A DNA stretch of 6,838 bases from Alphaproteobacteria bacterium (GTDB lineage: Bacteria > Pseudomonadota > Alphaproteobacteria > Rhodobacterales > Rhodobacteraceae): the NCBI GenBank assembly GCA_030425945.1, contig JAUHZL010000162.1:1-6838 (forward strand). The letters are read 5' to 3'. The notes beneath the pieces are model-generated. The model did not search any database. It saw only the letters and a list, made by a program, of their open reading frames with translations, and was not told the DNA's origin. The position numbers and the translations under genes were made by a program. Positions 6,467-6,838 of this stretch are shown in pieces; position 1 is the stretch's first letter, and each line of letters opens with the position of its first letter.

Positions 6467-6552
6467 GCCGGTGTAGCTCAGCTGGTAGAGCACGTCATTC
6501 GTAATGATGGGGTCGGGGGTTCGAGTCCCTTCACCGGCACCATCCTTCTCTG
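6456..6552. repeat. 11-bp perfect inverted repeat directly flanking the tRNA gene
   Basis: CAGAGAAGGAT (6456-6466) abuts the tRNA 5' end. Its exact reverse complement ATCCTTCTCTG (6542-6552) begins at the last base of CCA. With the 7-bp acceptor stem they give an 18-bp stem interrupted only by ACC on the 3' side. In the precursor the leader and trailer would pair, continuing the acceptor stem. Confidence 0.85.
6467..6542 (+). tRNA. tRNA-Thr (anticodon CGT), CCA encoded
   Basis: A 76-nt gene with a complete cloverleaf. The acceptor stem is GCCGGTG with CACCGGC, followed by A and an encoded CCA. The D arm is GCTC/GAGC. The anticodon stem is CGTCA/TGATG with one G-T pair, and the loop TTCGTAA places CGT at positions 34-36. 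The variable loop is GGGTC. The T arm is GGGGG/CCCTT with two G-T pairs and loop TTCGAGT. It decodes ACG. A37 follows a U36-ending anticodon, as expected for a t6A substrate of the TsaD pathway. Its upstream context is not a normal-looking promoter, because the adjacent sequence is the 87-bp segment after the truncated copy. Confidence 0.97.
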
Positions 6553-6601
6553 AGAAAATCAAGAAAATTCCTATATTAAAATAACTTGCCGTACTAGTTA
6601 A
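6553..6601. other. AT-rich spacer between tRNA-Thr and the insertion sequence
   Basis: Only 12 of 49 bases are G or C, in sharp contrast with the rest of the window. It holds GAAAAT repeated at a short interval and a run with TATATTAAAATAA. TTCTC T GAGAA (6546-6556) overlaps its start but is too weak to call a terminator. No gene is seen. Confidence 0.6.
6598..6601. repeat. Possible IS target-site duplication, left copy (TTAA)
   Basis: TTAA directly precedes the proposed IS left end and fits the YTAR target of IS5-group elements (family knowledge). The right copy is outside the window. Confidence 0.45.
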
Positions 6602-6660
6602 GGAAGATCTGAAGAACCCGCCAGTCTCGGCGTGATGTGTTAGGCTGCGGGCGTCAAGCG

Positions 6661-6666
6661 AAGGAG
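6661..6666 (+). promoter_or_regulatory. Shine-Dalgarno AAGGAG of the transposase, pointing at a CCG codon
   Basis: AAGGAG is followed by a 6-nt spacer and then the in-frame codon CCG at 6673-6675, where a start codon would be expected. The reading from there is (P)APKQPAIPGLRDAMKKK, which looks like the natural N-terminus of this transposase group. Confidence 0.55.
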
Positions 6667-6714
6667 ACAGCGCCGGCGCCCAAACAGCCCGCCATTCCCG
6701 GACTTCGTGACGCG

Positions 6715-6838
6715 ATGAAGAAGAAGGTGACACGGCGCGAGCAGTTTCTGGCGGAGATGGAGTCGGTGGTTCCGTGGGCGCGCTTGCAGGCGTTGATCGA
6801 GCCGCACTATCCGAAGGCAGGGCCGAAGGGCGGGCGTC
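6715..6838 (+). CDS. IS5-family transposase, N-terminal fragment (3' end outside window)
   Basis: From the first in-frame ATG (6715), 41 residues are visible: MKKKVTRREQFLAEMESVVP, then WARLQALIEPHYPKAGPKGG and R. The pattern TRRExFLxEM...VPWxxLxxLIEPHYPKAG is typical of the N-terminal domain of IS5-group DDE transposases; the catalytic DDE residues would lie downstream, off the window. The frame is open further upstream, with a GTG at 6637 and homologous-looking sequence from about 6673 (APKQPAIPGLRDA), but the best ribosome site (6661-6666) faces CCG. ATG 6715 itself has no Shine-Dalgarno sequence. The true N-terminus is therefore uncertain, and this copy may be poorly translated. Confidence 0.85.
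   Translation, partial: MKKKVTRREQFLAEMESVVPWARLQALIEPHYPKAGPKGGR

Larger units (their letters stand above)
6602..6838 (+). mobile_element. IS5-family insertion sequence, left end (continues beyond window)
   Basis: The proposed left terminal repeat starts GGAAGATCTGAAGAA at 6602, close to the GGAAGGTGCGAA-type end known for the IS5 group. It is preceded by a YTAR-type tetranucleotide and followed by a 5' leader and an IS5-type transposase N-terminus. The right end, terminal repeat and second target copy lie outside, so the exact boundary is inferred. GC rises again at this point after the AT-rich spacer. Confidence 0.75.

Noticed and set aside
6542..6560. Intrinsic terminator after the tRNA (TTCTC T GAGAA).
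   Set aside because: The loop is too small and an A-rich rather than T-rich tract follows on the plus strand.
6314..6733. A 139-codon minus-strand open frame containing the repeated peptide DPIITNDVLYQLSYTG.
   Set aside because: The repeated peptide is the antisense translation of the two tRNA-Thr copies, a known source of spurious proteins. The rest has no family pattern.

Overview
The window looks like chromosomal DNA from a GC-rich alphaproteobacterium, most likely of the Rhodobacterales. The basis is the very high GC, the gene set, and the protein style: an alanine-rich mitofilin-like protein next to a HemY that ends in a four-cysteine metal knuckle. No 16S or other decisive marker is present, so the order-level call is inference from gene content and order.

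Layout. A tightly packed minus-strand operon fills positions 1-2550. In transcription order it is tsaD (tRNA t6A37 modification), gpsA (glycerol-3-phosphate dehydrogenase), a YciI-family protein, and an EVE-domain protein cut by the window edge. The genes join by an ATGA overlap, a 4-nt gap and a TGATG overlap, so translational coupling is likely. Only 36 bp separate the tsaD start from the divergent plus-strand hemD (uroporphyrinogen-III synthase, 2587-3306). Hemd is followed by a mitofilin/COG4223-like membrane protein that probably starts at TTG 3389, then by hemY (4730-6304), a membrane TPR protein named for its association with heme-biosynthesis genes. The plus-strand trio therefore combines tetrapyrrole synthesis with two membrane-anchored proteins.

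The region after hemY differs. A 48-nt exact copy of the 5' part of a tRNA-Thr(CGT) gene (6332-6379) is followed by 87 bp containing nested inverted repeats. Then comes an intact tRNA-Thr(CGT) with encoded CCA (6467-6542), whose two flanks form an 11-bp perfect inverted repeat. Next is an AT-rich stretch of about 50 bp. The window ends inside an IS5-type insertion sequence whose left end appears to begin at 6602, preceded by a possible TTAA target duplication. The transposase frame has a good Shine-Dalgarno sequence, but the codon it points to is CCG rather than a start codon.

No CRISPR array, toxin-antitoxin pair, defence system or clearly new protein system is visible. The part most worth a second look is the rearranged tRNA-Thr/IS junction at 6328-6838.
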